Origin: Allobosea sp. WAO
GTDB lineage: Bacteria > Pseudomonadota > Alphaproteobacteria > Rhizobiales > Beijerinckiaceae
Direction of reading: 5' to 3'
DNA length: 64,000 nt
Assembly (NCBI RefSeq): GCF_001509835.1
Contig: NZ_JXTJ01000006.1
Span: 1-64,000 of the forward strand
The first letter of the stretch is position 1. Each line of letters opens with the position of its first letter. A program made the position numbers and the translations under genes. Positions 55,304 to 64,000 of the stretch are shown piece after piece. The notes beneath the pieces were generated by a model. That model had not been told where the DNA came from. It was given only the letters and a program-made list of their open reading frames with translations, and searched no databases.

Positions 55304-55669
55304 TCAGAGCAGCCCGACCTGATGGAACTTCGAAGCGACGATCTCCTTGTCGAACGGCTTCATGATGTACTCGTCAGCGCCGGCATGCATGGCGCGGGCG
55401 ATGTGGGCGATGTCGTTCTCGGTGGTGCAGAACACGACCTTGGGGCGCTTGCCGCCAGGCATCTGCCGGAGGTTCCTCAGGAAGTCGTAACCGTCCATGA
55501 TCGGCATGTTCCAGTCGAGCAGCACCGCGTCGGGCATCTCGCCGCGGCAGGCGTCGATCGCGCGAGCGCCGTCCTCGGCTTCGGCGATGCGGAACTGCAG
55601 GCCCTCGAGGATCCGGCGGGCGACCTTGCGGATGACGGCGGAGTCATCGACCACGAGGCAATACTTCAT
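55304..55669 (-). CDS. cheY: Chemotaxis response regulator CheY
   Basis: A single-domain 121-residue receiver: acidic pair VVDDSA, phosphoacceptor Asp52 in LLDWNMPIMDGYDFL, conserved Thr in CTTEND and Lys104 in IMKPFD. When phosphorylated by CheA it binds the switch protein FliM/FliN. It lies between cheW and cheB in the operon. Confidence 0.93.
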   Translation of the reverse strand: MKYCLVVDDSAVIRKVARRILEGLQFRIAEAEDGARAIDACRGEMPDAVLLDWNMPIMDGYDFLRNLRQMPGGKRPKVVFCTTENDIAHIARAMHAGADEYIMKPFDKEIVASKFHQVGLL

Positions 55670-55696
55670 TTCGGTTCTCCAGAGAGGCGCAGCTGC

Positions 55697-56197
55697 TCAA
55701 GCGGCGGCCGGCAATTCGATTCTGAGGATGGCATCGACGTCGAGGACGACCAACAAGCGATCTTCGAGCCGGTGTACGCCCTTGGCGAGACCCGCCCAGC
55801 TGCGGTCGAGGTGAATCGGTACGGGTTCGAAGGTCGAACGTTCGAGGCGCATCACCTCACCGACCTTGTCGACGATGAGCGCGAAGGCCTCGCCGCCCTG
55901 GTCGATGCCGACGGAGACGAGCTCGCAATCGCCGCCGTCGGGCGAGGCGGGGACGGAAGGCTGGCCCATGCGCTCGCGCATGCTGATCGCGGTGACGATG
56001 CGGCCACGCAGGTTCAGGAGGCCGACGATCTCGCGCGGCGCCAGCGGCACCGGCGTGATGCGGGTAGCGATGAAGACGTCCTGGACGCGGCCGATCGGCA
56101 GGCCGAGCAGTTGCTCACCGATGAAGACGGTGACGTAGTCGAGCGAGTCCTCGAAGCCGGATCCGTCGGTATCGTCCCTGGAGATCGCCGTGCTCAT
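55697..56197 (-). CDS. cheW: Chemotaxis coupling protein CheW
   Basis: A 166-residue adaptor linking receptors to CheA. The two SH3-like subdomains are visible in YVTVFIGEQLLGLPIGRVQD, then REIVGLLNLRGRIVTAISM and the C-terminal DRLLVVLDVDAIL. ATG 56197 overlaps the CheA stop (ATGA). Confidence 0.93.
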   Translation of the reverse strand: MSTAISRDDTDGSGFEDSLDYVTVFIGEQLLGLPIGRVQDVFIATRITPVPLAPREIVGLLNLRGRIVTAISMRERMGQPSVPASPDGGDCELVSVGIDQGGEAFALIVDKVGEVMRLERSTFEPVPIHLDRSWAGLAKGVHRLEDRLLVVLDVDAILRIELPAAA

Positions 56198-58788
56198 GCC
56201 GCTTGCCTCTGTGCCCGGCACTCGGCCAGTTCCGCGATCAACGCCCGGCGATCGAATTTGGTGACAACCTCGTCGAAACGGGCCTGCGCCGCCGCGAGAT
56301 GCAATTCGGGAGTCGGCAAGGTCGACAGTCCGATGATCCGCAGGCCGGCATGTCTCGGCTCGGCGCGTAGCCGCGCGGCGAGCGCGAGGCTGGCAGCCGG
56401 ATCGCGATCCAGATCAAGCACGACTGCTGCGAGATCGGCATGGCCGGCGGCGATGCCTGCGGCGACCGCGATGTCGGGGCTCTGGCTGACCCGCATGCCC
56501 GAGGCCTTGAGCACCGGCAGCAGCATCTCGCGCAGGAAGTCGGAAGGCTCGATCAGCAGCACATGCGGTGCGTCGGCGAGTGGCGCATCGCGCCGGCCGC
56601 GCAACCAGTTCGCATTGGCCTTCGGCAGGTAATGGGCGAGATCTAGGATCTCGGTGGCGCGACCGCGGATGATCGCCGAGCCGACGACACCTTGCTCGGC
56701 CATGGCCATCATCTCGATGTCGAGCGTCTCCTCGACGATGTCGACGATGGCATCGACCGCGAGCGCCATGGTGAAATCGCCATCCGAGAAGATCACCAGC
56801 GGCTGCAGTCCGCTTGCCCGGACCTCGACCCCCTCGACAGGCACAATCGGCATCAGCCTGCCGCGGTAGTTGAGCAGGGAGCGCCCGCCGGCGCTTTCGA
56901 AGAGTGCGGCATCGACCTCCTCGAGCCGCGTCACCAGTGCGAGCGGCACGGCCTTGAGCCGGTTTGTTCCTGCCCGGAAGACCAGCATGGTGGTCCGCTC
57001 GGCCGCGGTGGCGACGTCGCCGGCCGTACCGGGGAGCGCACCGTCCTGGCCGCCGGTGAGGGCCCCAACCAGGCGCGCGACGCCGTTCGGGTCGATGATG
57101 AGCACGACCGCGCCGTCGCCGAGGATGGTGTTGCCGGAGAAGAGCGGAATATGCCGCAGCTTCGTGGACATCGGTTTGACGACGATTTCCTCGGTGTGGA
57201 ACACCGAGTCGACGAGGATTCCGAACTGGCGCTCGCCGACCTGGGTCACGACAATGAAGCCATCCCCCAGCGAGGCCGTGCTGCGGTCCATGACGCCGGC
57301 GAGCGCGATGATCGGCAGCAGCCGGTCGCGCAGGCGCAGCACCGGCGAATCGTTGATGCTCTCGATGCGATGTTCACTGCCCGGCTTGACCCGCACCAGC
57401 TCGCGCACGACGACCTGGGGAATGGCGAAGCGCTGCGCGCCCGAGGCGACGATCAGCGCCGAGACGATGGCCAGCGTCAGCGGAATCTTGATGGTGATTC
57501 CCGTGCCGGCGCCGGCAGTGCTGGCAATGTCGACGACACCACCGATCGCGTCGACATTGACCTTGACGACGTCCATGCCGACGCCGCGTCCGGATATCGC
57601 GGTGACGTCCTCGGCGGTGGAGAAACCGGGGTGGAAGACGAAGCGCAGGATTTGCGCCTCGCTCATCTTCTCGAGCTCGGCCTCGCTGGCCAGCCCTTTC
57701 TGCAGCGCCTTGTTGCGGATGCGGGCGACATCCATGCCGCGACCGTCATCGGCGATGGCGATGGTGACCGCGCCGCCCTCGTGATAGGCCGAGACGCGGA
57801 TCGTGCCGGCCTCCGGCTTGCCGAGTGCCAGCCGTTCGGCCGGCGGCTCGATTGCATGGTCGGCGCAGTTGCGCACCATGTGAGTCAGCGGATCCTTGAT
57901 CAGGTCGAGGATCTGGCGGTCGAGTTCGGTGTCTTCGCCCTCCATCACCAGCTCGATCTTCTTGTCGAGGTCGGTGGAAAGGTCGCGCACGATGCGCGGC
58001 AGCTTCGACCAGGCGTTGCCGATCGGCTGCATGCGGGTCTTCATCACGCCGTCCTGGAGCTCGGCGGTGATCAGGGAGAGGCGCTGCAGCGGCGCCTTCA
58101 GCCCGGCATCTTCCTGCTGGCGCGAGATCTCGAGCAATTGGTTGCGGGTCAGCACCAGCTCGGAGACCATGGTCATCAGATGCTCGAGCGTGTCGACATT
58201 GACGCGCAGCGTGGCCGGCCCGACGGGACGCGTCGCCTCCTCGTTGCCGGGCGCGCGCGGCTGGTCGAGCGGGCTCGGCGCCGCCCTGAAGACCAGGTCG
58301 ATATCATCGGACTTCGTGTCGCTGGCAGGCCTGTTCTCGGCGGCCGATCTGGCGAGATAGGCCGCGACCGGGTCGAGGTCAGCGGGTCCCTCGCGGCTCG
58401 CCAGCTCCTGCTTGGCCTTGGCCGCCAGGGCGCGCAACTGGCTGATGAGCGGCTCGTCGTTGCCGGGCGGCTCCTGGCCCTTCTCGGTCAGCTCGGCCAT
58501 GATCTCCTTGATCTGGTCGATCGTCTCGAGGATCGCCGTGACGGCGGTCGAGGAGACCGAGGCGCCATCGCGGAGCTGCCCCATCACCGATTCCGCGGCG
58601 TGGGTCAGCGCCTCCAGGCGCGGCAGTCCGATGAAGCCGCAGGTGCCTTTGACGGTGTGAACCAGCCGGAAGATGTTGCGCAGGATGTCGGTATTGTTCG
58701 GTTCCTGCTCGAATCTGACGAGCTCGCGATCCACCGTGTCGAGATGCTCGCCGGTCTCGCTAAGGAACTCTTGCAGCAACTCGTCCAT
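56194..58788 (-). CDS. cheA: Chemotaxis histidine kinase CheA with extra CheW and receiver domains
   Basis: An 864-residue kinase from ATG 58788 (GTG 58803 would add five residues). The HPt domain has the phosphoacceptor His44 in LVHTVKGTCGF. The dimerisation domain is followed by the ATPase with HMVRNCADHAIE, ADDGRGMD and GRGVGMDVV. Then come a first CheW-like domain and a second partial one (about 590-710). A C-terminal receiver-like domain (about 730-864) keeps an Asp in VVLDLDRDP and a Lys in VVTKFD but has IEPS instead of the acidic pair. It is longer than the usual ~650. Confidence 0.93.
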   Translation of the reverse strand: MDELLQEFLSETGEHLDTVDRELVRFEQEPNNTDILRNIFRLVHTVKGTCGFIGLPRLEALTHAAESVMGQLRDGASVSSTAVTAILETIDQIKEIMAELTEKGQEPPGNDEPLISQLRALAAKAKQELASREGPADLDPVAAYLARSAAENRPASDTKSDDIDLVFRAAPSPLDQPRAPGNEEATRPVGPATLRVNVDTLEHLMTMVSELVLTRNQLLEISRQQEDAGLKAPLQRLSLITAELQDGVMKTRMQPIGNAWSKLPRIVRDLSTDLDKKIELVMEGEDTELDRQILDLIKDPLTHMVRNCADHAIEPPAERLALGKPEAGTIRVSAYHEGGAVTIAIADDGRGMDVARIRNKALQKGLASEAELEKMSEAQILRFVFHPGFSTAEDVTAISGRGVGMDVVKVNVDAIGGVVDIASTAGAGTGITIKIPLTLAIVSALIVASGAQRFAIPQVVVRELVRVKPGSEHRIESINDSPVLRLRDRLLPIIALAGVMDRSTASLGDGFIVVTQVGERQFGILVDSVFHTEEIVVKPMSTKLRHIPLFSGNTILGDGAVVLIIDPNGVARLVGALTGGQDGALPGTAGDVATAAERTTMLVFRAGTNRLKAVPLALVTRLEEVDAALFESAGGRSLLNYRGRLMPIVPVEGVEVRASGLQPLVIFSDGDFTMALAVDAIVDIVEETLDIEMMAMAEQGVVGSAIIRGRATEILDLAHYLPKANANWLRGRRDAPLADAPHVLLIEPSDFLREMLLPVLKASGMRVSQSPDIAVAAGIAAGHADLAAVVLDLDRDPAASLALAARLRAEPRHAGLRIIGLSTLPTPELHLAAAQARFDEVVTKFDRRALIAELAECRAQRQAA

Positions 58789-58860
58789 GCGAGGACCGTT
58801 CACTCACGCCACTGATGCCGCCCGGATTGTGCGGGCGAAGGGTTTATGATCGGTTGAGAA

Positions 58861-58887
58861 CGCCCGGAAAACTGGTGCTTCCGGGCG
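58861..58887 (-). terminator. Hairpin between chpT and cheA
   Basis: A perfect 9-bp stem (58861-58869 with 58879-58887) around a 9-base loop lies 31 bases after the chpT stop. On the minus strand only TTCTC follows, so it may weaken, not stop, transcription into cheA. Confidence 0.45.
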
Positions 58888-58917
58888 CTTGCGCTTTGGT
58901 TCTTCGAGGCTTTCGGC

Positions 58918-59556
58918 TCAGGCCGGATCGGCGGAGATGCTGACGGTGTCGCCTTCGATGCTGAAGGCGATCGTCATTCCTGCCGCGCGGGCGACCATGC
59001 CGGTGTAGACGGGCTGGACCGCATGGGCGTCGATCGCGCCGCTCTCGGAGCGGCCGGCGATGAGGTCCTCGACATGGGCGGGAATGCGGGCATGAGATCC
59101 GGTCGCGGTGATCCGGAAGGTGCCCTGTTCGCCGGTCAGCGTGGTGCGGCAGGTGATCTTGCCGCCGCGCGGGATCGCCTGCGTCGCGAGCACCAGCAGG
59201 TTGAGGACGAGCTTGACCTGGTTCTTCGGTAGCAAGGCTCGAGGGGCTTCCCAATCGAGCGAGAGCTTCTCGTCGTTTAGGAAGCCGTTGGCGACGTTGC
59301 CGGCATCGCCGAGATCGATCATGGCGCCGGCCGATCCCGCCGCGCCGAAGGCGAGGCGGGCGAATTGCAGGCGGGCCGAGGCGTTGCGCGCACTCTTCTT
59401 GATCAGGTCGAGCGCGAACTCCTTCATCGAGGGATCGTCTTCCTCGAGCACCTCGAGCGCGTTGACGATGGCGCCGACCGGGCTGATCACGTCATGGCAG
59501 ACGCGGCTGCACAGAAGCGCTGCCAGATCGAGCGGCTCGAGCGTGATGGCGGTCAT
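58918..59556 (-). CDS. chpT: Histidine phosphotransferase ChpT
   Basis: A 212-residue phosphotransferase that relays phosphate from CckA to CtrA. The dimerisation helix contains the phosphoacceptor in LCSRVCHDVISPVGAIVNAL; the C-terminal half is a degenerate ATPase-like fold. ATG 59556 is chosen for AGGA seven bases upstream; ATG 59574 is an alternative. It heads the cheA-cheW-cheY-cheB-cheR cluster, on the opposite side from ctrA. Confidence 0.88.
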   Translation of the reverse strand: MTAITLEPLDLAALLCSRVCHDVISPVGAIVNALEVLEEDDPSMKEFALDLIKKSARNASARLQFARLAFGAAGSAGAMIDLGDAGNVANGFLNDEKLSLDWEAPRALLPKNQVKLVLNLLVLATQAIPRGGKITCRTTLTGEQGTFRITATGSHARIPAHVEDLIAGRSESGAIDAHAVQPVYTGMVARAAGMTIAFSIEGDTVSISADPA

Positions 59557-59795
59557 GATCTGGTCCTGGGTCATAAGGGGGCAGCGCCACCGGCGCCGGC
59601 ATAGGTGTCGCAGAATGCGCGAGTCTGGTTTGCAGGGAGTTAAGCATAAGGAGCGTGGGCGAATAACTTCGGCCAGCATGTCCGCCCCGGATGGCGGCTA
59701 GAAGGCGAGCCGGCTTTCCCTTTCTGCGGCAATGGACTAGGTGGTCTTTCATCGCGCGGCGCGGCCGGTATGGCTGCGGGTATGGCTGGGAAACC

Positions 59796-60641
59796 ATGAC
59801 GATTGCTCCCGACGATCCGCTGCTCAGAGACCGGGACAGGCTGGCCGGACTCCTCGGCGAGGCGGCGCGGCGCAGCGCGGCAGTGCTGCTGGCCAAGCGC
59901 TCGGCCCGCGACGTCAAGCTCAAGCCGGACGGCTCGCCGGTGTGCTCCGCAGATTTGGCTGCCGACGAGGCGGCGAAGGCGGCGCTGGCGCAGCTGCTGC
60001 CAGATTTTCCAGTGATCAGCGAGGAGAGTGTCGGGGAGGTCGAGGTCGCGCCGGTCTTCATCCTGCTCGATCCGCTCGACGGTACGCGCGAGTTTCTGGC
60101 GGGCGGCGACAGCTATTGCGTCTGCATCGCCATCATCCGTGCCGGGCGGCCGATCGCGGGAGCGATCGCGGCTCCCGGTCTCGGCCGGCTCTGGTATGGT
60201 GGCGAACGTGCTTTCGCCCAGGCGCTGGGGCCGGATGTGGCGCCGGTCGGGGCGCCCATCATGATCAAGGTCAGGGCCGAGCCCGCGGCCGGGCCGCGCA
60301 TGCTGGTCAGCCGCTTTCACGGCGACGCGGTGAGCGCCGGGATCGCAGCAGCGATCGGCGATGGCGAGGGCGCTCCGGTGTCGTCGGCGGTGAAGTTCGG
60401 ATTGATCGCCGCCGGCGAGGCCGATCTGCATGTCCGCTGCGGCGCAACCATGGAATGGGATGTCGCTGCGGGGGAGGCGATCCTCGACGCGGCCGGCGGG
60501 GTGGTGCGTACGCTTACCGGTGCGGTGACGGCTTATGGCTGCAGCGAGCGCGCCTTCCGCAATCCGCCCTTCGTCGCCGCTGGCAGCGAGGATCTCGCAG
60601 CCCGCGCCATTGCGCAGGCCCTCTGCAGTCCTCCGGCCTGA
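59796..60641 (+). CDS. cysQ: 3'(2'),5'-bisphosphate nucleotidase (CysQ-like)
   Basis: A 281-residue enzyme of the inositol-monophosphatase fold. Metal-binding motifs are VISEESVG, LLDPLDGTREFLAGG and MEWDVAAGEAIL. CysQ removes the 3'-phosphate of PAP made during sulfate assimilation. The REFL after DGT is the CysQ-type variant, but related inositol phosphatases share it in part. ATG 59796 starts just before the conserved region. Confidence 0.85.
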   Translation: MTIAPDDPLLRDRDRLAGLLGEAARRSAAVLLAKRSARDVKLKPDGSPVCSADLAADEAAKAALAQLLPDFPVISEESVGEVEVAPVFILLDPLDGTREFLAGGDSYCVCIAIIRAGRPIAGAIAAPGLGRLWYGGERAFAQALGPDVAPVGAPIMIKVRAEPAAGPRMLVSRFHGDAVSAGIAAAIGDGEGAPVSSAVKFGLIAAGEADLHVRCGATMEWDVAAGEAILDAAGGVVRTLTGAVTAYGCSERAFRNPPFVAAGSEDLAARAIAQALCSPPA

Positions 60642-60644
60642 GGC

Positions 60645-61169
60645 TCAGCGCGCGATCTGGCGCGCCACGGTGGGCCAATTGCTCCGCGCCTTCTCCCGCA
60701 GGCCTGCATCGACCAGGAAGCGGCGGCGACTCTCCTCGGAGTGGAAGAAGAACAGCTCGTTGCCGATGAGCGCGTGGCGCCGCGGGTCGGCATCGGCGAC
60801 GAAGCCATCGGCGACCGCACTGGCGTCGAAGCCGGCGAAGCGCGGCTCATAGAGCGCGGGAGCGTCGAGGAAGGCGTCGCGATTGGCGGCGCTGGCGAAG
60901 CGCCACACGGCCCCGGCATGGGTCACCTCGTGCTCCGGCAATCCCGGTATCGGCCCGCCGCCGAGATGGTAGGCGACAGGGTCGAAACCGGCGAGCGCGA
61001 TGGGCGAATGTGTTCCGCGCATCATGGTTTCGCCAAGGCCGGGCAGATCCGGCAAGCCAACCGGCAGGGACGAGGCCTGCTCCTGCCCGCGGGCCGCGCC
61101 TGCAGACAGCGCGAGCACGGCGCCGATCAGGGCGAAGATGCGCCGATTTTGCCTTGCTGCGGCCTTCAT
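60645..61169 (-). CDS. YHS-domain exported protein
   Basis: A 174-residue protein with a signal peptide (hydrophobic residues about 11-27, ending AARG). The YHS-type domain (about 55-110) includes ALAGFDPVAYHLGGGPIPGL and HAGAVWRFASAANRDAFLDA. Such domains bind metals and often occur in periplasmic metal handling. Function otherwise unknown. It is convergent with cysQ and divergent from eipA. Confidence 0.78.
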   Translation of the reverse strand: MKAAARQNRRIFALIGAVLALSAGAARGQEQASSLPVGLPDLPGLGETMMRGTHSPIALAGFDPVAYHLGGGPIPGLPEHEVTHAGAVWRFASAANRDAFLDAPALYEPRFAGFDASAVADGFVADADPRRHALIGNELFFFHSEESRRRFLVDAGLREKARSNWPTVARQIAR

Positions 61170-61362
61170 TGCCGGAAAATCCTCGGAAATGCGTCGTCGC
61201 GCGCGGCAGGCGGGCGGTTGTTCACTGCTTGGATACATATGCAGGGTATCCAAGCAGTTACCGTAATCGCGTGAATCGACGCGTATTGGCGCGCTTTTGC
61301 GCCGCCGCCGCCCGGATCGAAGGCCGAATGCCTGGCGCCGGAGCCGGCCTGGAGACGATGTG

Positions 61363-61938
61363 ATGAACCAAACCCGCCGCAACCTGCTGGCTGCCGCGCT
61401 TCTGTTCGCGGCCAGCGCCGCCAGTGCCGCCGGTACTCCCGCCGCCGCTCAGCAGAATTCCTTCTCGCAGAACGAGCTGGTCACCTCCGGCCACCAGTTC
61501 TTCGGCAATGTCTCGCGCGGTTTCGCGCTCACCGTCGAGGAGGCGGTGCGCCGCTGGGGCGAGCCCAATGGCTATGTGCTTGGCCAGGAGGCGTCCGGCG
61601 CCTTCGTCGGCGGCCTTCGCTATGGCGAAGGCACGCTGTTCACCCGCAATGCCGGCGACCGCAAGGTTTTCTGGCAGGGGCCGTCGGTCGGCTTCGATTT
61701 CGGCGGCGAGGGCGCGCGCACGATGATGCTGGTCTACAACCTGCCCAAGGTCAACGCGCTCTACCAGCGCTTCGTCGGGGTCGACGGCTCGGTCTATTTC
61801 GTCGGCGGTTTCGGCTTCACGGCGATGGCTGCGGAGGGCGTCACGCTGGTGCCGATCCGCTCAGGCGTCGGCGCGCGGCTCGGCGTCAACCTCGGCTATC
61901 TGAAGTTTACGCCGGAGGCCACCTGGAACCCGTTCTGA
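61363..61938 (+). CDS. eipA: Envelope integrity protein EipA (DUF1134)
   Basis: A 191-residue periplasmic protein. The leader (MNQTRRNLLAAALLFAASAA) has twin arginines and ends near AAAQQ. The DUF1134 domain contains GHQFFGNVSRGFA, VGFDFGGEGARTMMLVYNL and the final RLGVNLGYLKFTP. In Brucella the family member EipA maintains the cell envelope and interacts genetically with O-polysaccharide synthesis. GGAGA precedes the ATG. Confidence 0.85.
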   Translation: MNQTRRNLLAAALLFAASAASAAGTPAAAQQNSFSQNELVTSGHQFFGNVSRGFALTVEEAVRRWGEPNGYVLGQEASGAFVGGLRYGEGTLFTRNAGDRKVFWQGPSVGFDFGGEGARTMMLVYNLPKVNALYQRFVGVDGSVYFVGGFGFTAMAAEGVTLVPIRSGVGARLGVNLGYLKFTPEATWNPF

Positions 61939-62008
61939 GCAATCGAGCTGCCGTTACTGGAATTGTGCTTTCGATCATGGCAAGCTGATGTTTCGGGCGT
62001 AGTCTAGA

Positions 62009-63274
62009 ATGGAGCTGCCAGCCTTGATCGAAGCCGTCATGCTCGTTGCGCTCGGCTTCCTGGCTGCCAGTCTGCTTGCGCTCGCGGCGCTGCCGGCTTT
62101 GGCGCGGCGGGCCGATCGGCTGGCGCGCCGGCGGGCCGAAGCCGCCTTTCCGCTGTCGCTGGCGGAGATCGCTGCCGACCGCGACCATTTGCGGGCCGAA
62201 CTCGCCATGCGCGAGCGGGCGCTCGAGCAGCGGGCCGAGAGCGGCTTTGCCGCCAAGGCCGGCGCGATGAGCGAGATCGGACGGCGCGACATGGCGATCA
62301 GCCGGCTGGAGAGCGATCTTTCCGAGCATGGGAAGCGCATCGAAGGCCTCGAAGCGGACCTGACGCAGACCCGGCACGATCTTGGCCTCACCCGCGAGGA
62401 ACTCGCCCGGGAAAGCGCCGGCCATCAGACCACGCAGGCGACGCTTTCGGAGCGTGTCGATGATCTTGCGGCGCTCGAACAGCAACTCGCCGAGACGCGC
62501 ACCGCGCTCGGCGGCACCGGTGCCGACCTTGCGGCGCGGAGCCACGAACTCGCCGAAAGCAGGGAGACGAACGGCCGGCTCGAAACGGTCCTGGCGGAGC
62601 GCGATGCGGAGCTGGCGGAGCTCCGGATTGCGCATGGCGGCCAGCATGTTGCCCTGGTCGAGGCTGGCACGCAGCGCCTGACGCTGGAAACCAGGCGCGA
62701 CGAGCTTGCCTCCCGGCTCTCTGCGAGCGAGAAGGCGCTGGCCGAGGTGCGGACAGCGTTGGCGGCGATGAAGATCGACCGCGACAGCGAGCGCCTGCGC
62801 GCCGATGCGATCACCGGCCGTGCCGTCGAGGCCGAGGCCGCGCATGCGGCGGCCGATGCCAATGCCGTCAAGCTCGGAGCCGAGATCGTCAGGCAGGAGG
62901 CCGCAGTGAAGCAGGGATCGGTCGAGCTCGCCGAGGCGCTGGCCCGGATCGCGACCTTGGAGAAGCAGCTGGAAACCGCGGCGGCCGCCAAGGCCGAACT
63001 CGAGCAGGGGCTGGCAACGGAGGCAAAGCGGCAGCGCGAGACCATGCGCGAGCGCGACGAGACGATCGAGGCGCTGCATGGCGAGGTTCTGACCCTGCGG
63101 GGCGCGCGCGATCAGGCACGGGCGGATCGTGCAGGGCTGAAGCGTGAGCTTGCGACGCTGCGGCGCCAGGGCGGCACGGGTGACAAGGCGGACGAGGCCG
63201 CCTTGCGCCAGGAGATCGTCAGGCTGGCCGACACCTTGCTGGCATCGGCCGAAAGCCGCGAGGCGGCGGAGTAG
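62009..63274 (+). CDS. Membrane-anchored coiled-coil protein
   Basis: A 421-residue protein of unrecognised family. One membrane segment (about residues 8-30, LIEAVMLVALGFLAASLLAL) is followed by a basic patch and then about 380 residues of heptad-rich coiled coil (for example LERQ/LEADL-type repeats and VDDLAALEQQLAETRTALGG). It resembles structural or scaffold coiled coils such as TolA- or SMC-like proteins in composition only. It is probably an inner-membrane protein with a long cytoplasmic rod. Confidence 0.7.
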   Translation: MELPALIEAVMLVALGFLAASLLALAALPALARRADRLARRRAEAAFPLSLAEIAADRDHLRAELAMRERALEQRAESGFAAKAGAMSEIGRRDMAISRLESDLSEHGKRIEGLEADLTQTRHDLGLTREELARESAGHQTTQATLSERVDDLAALEQQLAETRTALGGTGADLAARSHELAESRETNGRLETVLAERDAELAELRIAHGGQHVALVEAGTQRLTLETRRDELASRLSASEKALAEVRTALAAMKIDRDSERLRADAITGRAVEAEAAHAAADANAVKLGAEIVRQEAAVKQGSVELAEALARIATLEKQLETAAAAKAELEQGLATEAKRQRETMRERDETIEALHGEVLTLRGARDQARADRAGLKRELATLRRQGGTGDKADEAALRQEIVRLADTLLASAESREAAE

Positions 63275-63286
63275 GCCGCGCCTGCC

Positions 63287-64000
63287 TCAGTAGGGATGAC
63301 GGTCCTTCTTGTTCATCCAGGCCTCATAGGCCTTCAGACCGGTTTCCCGCTCGAAGTTCTCGGCGACCTTGATGCGCCGGTCGGCCCAGGGCTTGGCGAA
63401 GTCCTCGTACTGGAAGGCGTCGTCGAAGCCGATCGCGCTCGTATCCTTCAGGCTCGCGGCGAAATAGACATTGTCGATGCGCGACCAGTAGATCGCGCTC
63501 ATGCACATCGGGCAGGGGGCGCCGTTGATGTAGATGCTGCAGCCCTTGAGCATGCGGGCGCGCTCGGGAACCGGATCGGGCGAGCCAGCCTCGCGCGGGA
63601 TCATTTCGAGGATGGTGCCGGCGCCGTAGTCGCTGCCGAGCAGGGCCTTCGGGTTCAGCCGTGCCGAGGCGTCCATGATCGCGGTGACCTCGGCATGGAA
63701 GACCGGGATGCCGGTGAGCAGCACGCGATTCTGGCCGCGGCCGATGATCTCGCCGTCCTTGACGATCACCGCGCCGAACGGGCCGCCCCAGCCCTTCTCG
63801 ACCGATTCGATGGCGAGGCGGGTGGCCTCCTCCATGAATTTCTTGTCGCCGGGCGGGGGCGGGGCGGCGTTGGCCGAGCGGGCCGACAGGGCCATCACGC
63901 CGGCAGCGCCGGTGGCGACCGCCGTCGCCAGGAATTTGCGCCGTCCCGGCGCCGCGGGCGCCTCGCACCCCGCCTCATGGGCGGCCTTGCAACTGCAGGT
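63287..64000 (-). CDS. Guanine deaminase-like enzyme with Tat leader (5' end outside the window)
   Basis: A cytidine-deaminase-superfamily zinc enzyme. The zinc site is HAEVTAIMDA plus PCPMCMSAIYW, and DTSAIGFDDAFQYEDFAKPW resembles guanine deaminase (GuaD). The ATG at 63898 begins inside a leader; the frame continues open to 64000 with GRRKFLATAVATGAAGVMAL, a Tat-type signal. No start codon lies between, so the true start is beyond the right edge. The enzyme is probably exported, which is unusual for this family. At least 237 residues are encoded here. Confidence 0.78.
   Translation of the reverse strand, partial: TCSCKAAHEAGCEAPAAPGRRKFLATAVATGAAGVMALSARSANAAPPPPGDKKFMEEATRLAIESVEKGWGGPFGAVIVKDGEIIGRGQNRVLLTGIPVFHAEVTAIMDASARLNPKALLGSDYGAGTILEMIPREAGSPDPVPERARMLKGCSIYINGAPCPMCMSAIYWSRIDNVYFAASLKDTSAIGFDDAFQYEDFAKPWADRRIKVAENFERETGLKAYEAWMNKKDRHPY

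Overview
The window is high-GC DNA with tightly packed genes, many joined by ATGA or GTGA stop/start overlaps. It encodes CtrA, ChpT, SciP, FlbD, an alphaproteobacterial FliF/FliG/FliH/FliN set, an EipA (DUF1134) protein and a PmtA-like methyltransferase. Together these point to a motile alphaproteobacterium of the Hyphomicrobiales, plausibly Bosea or a relative. The genus is an inference from gene content, not from an alignment.

Left part (1-8.9 kb): a three-gene ABC importer of the 2-aminoethylphosphonate type (binding protein, ATPase, double permease), then a Na+/phosphate symporter with a PhoU-like tail, RppH, a calcineurin-like phosphoesterase, an EamA transporter and a convergent LysR regulator. 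Phosphorus acquisition is the common theme of the first part.

9.2-17.8 kb: an iron-siderophore uptake operon built like the ybt/irt systems. It has an AraC regulator, two ABC exporter-fold half-transporters, an RhtX/FptX-type MFS carrier, a TonB-dependent receptor and a small uncharacterised protein. No siderophore biosynthesis gene is present, so use of foreign siderophores is likely.

17.8-21.8 kb: a plasticity zone of relics. It holds an N-truncated Xre antitoxin with a frameshifted RES toxin, an isolated ATC-hydrolase-like gene, an orphan FhuC-type ATPase joined to scraps of an esterase and of a FecI-like sigma factor, a LysR 3' fragment and an IS3-type transposase scrap. 21.8-28.6 kb: a glycine-rich autotransporter, an unrecognised gene and a two-component system.

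29-31 kb: tRNA-Met(CAT), a PmtA-like methyltransferase and mnmA. 31.2-59.6 kb: a flagellar, chemotaxis and cell-cycle block with fliK, flgD, sciP, fliF, fliG, fliH, fliN, flbD, flhA, fliJ, fliI, ctrA and the cluster chpT-cheA-cheW-cheY-cheB-cheR. It is interrupted by transporters, a DUF305 protein, an acetyltransferase, a thioredoxin-like protein and two paralogous small exported repeat proteins. CtrA-like boxes precede fliF and flhA, a sigma-54 promoter precedes fliK, and GANTC sites precede ctrA. The block therefore holds both the flagellar parts and much of the CtrA/FlbD circuitry expected to control them.

59.8-64 kb: CysQ-like phosphatase, YHS-domain protein, EipA, a membrane-anchored coiled-coil protein, and a guanine-deaminase-like enzyme that carries a Tat-type leader and runs off the right edge.
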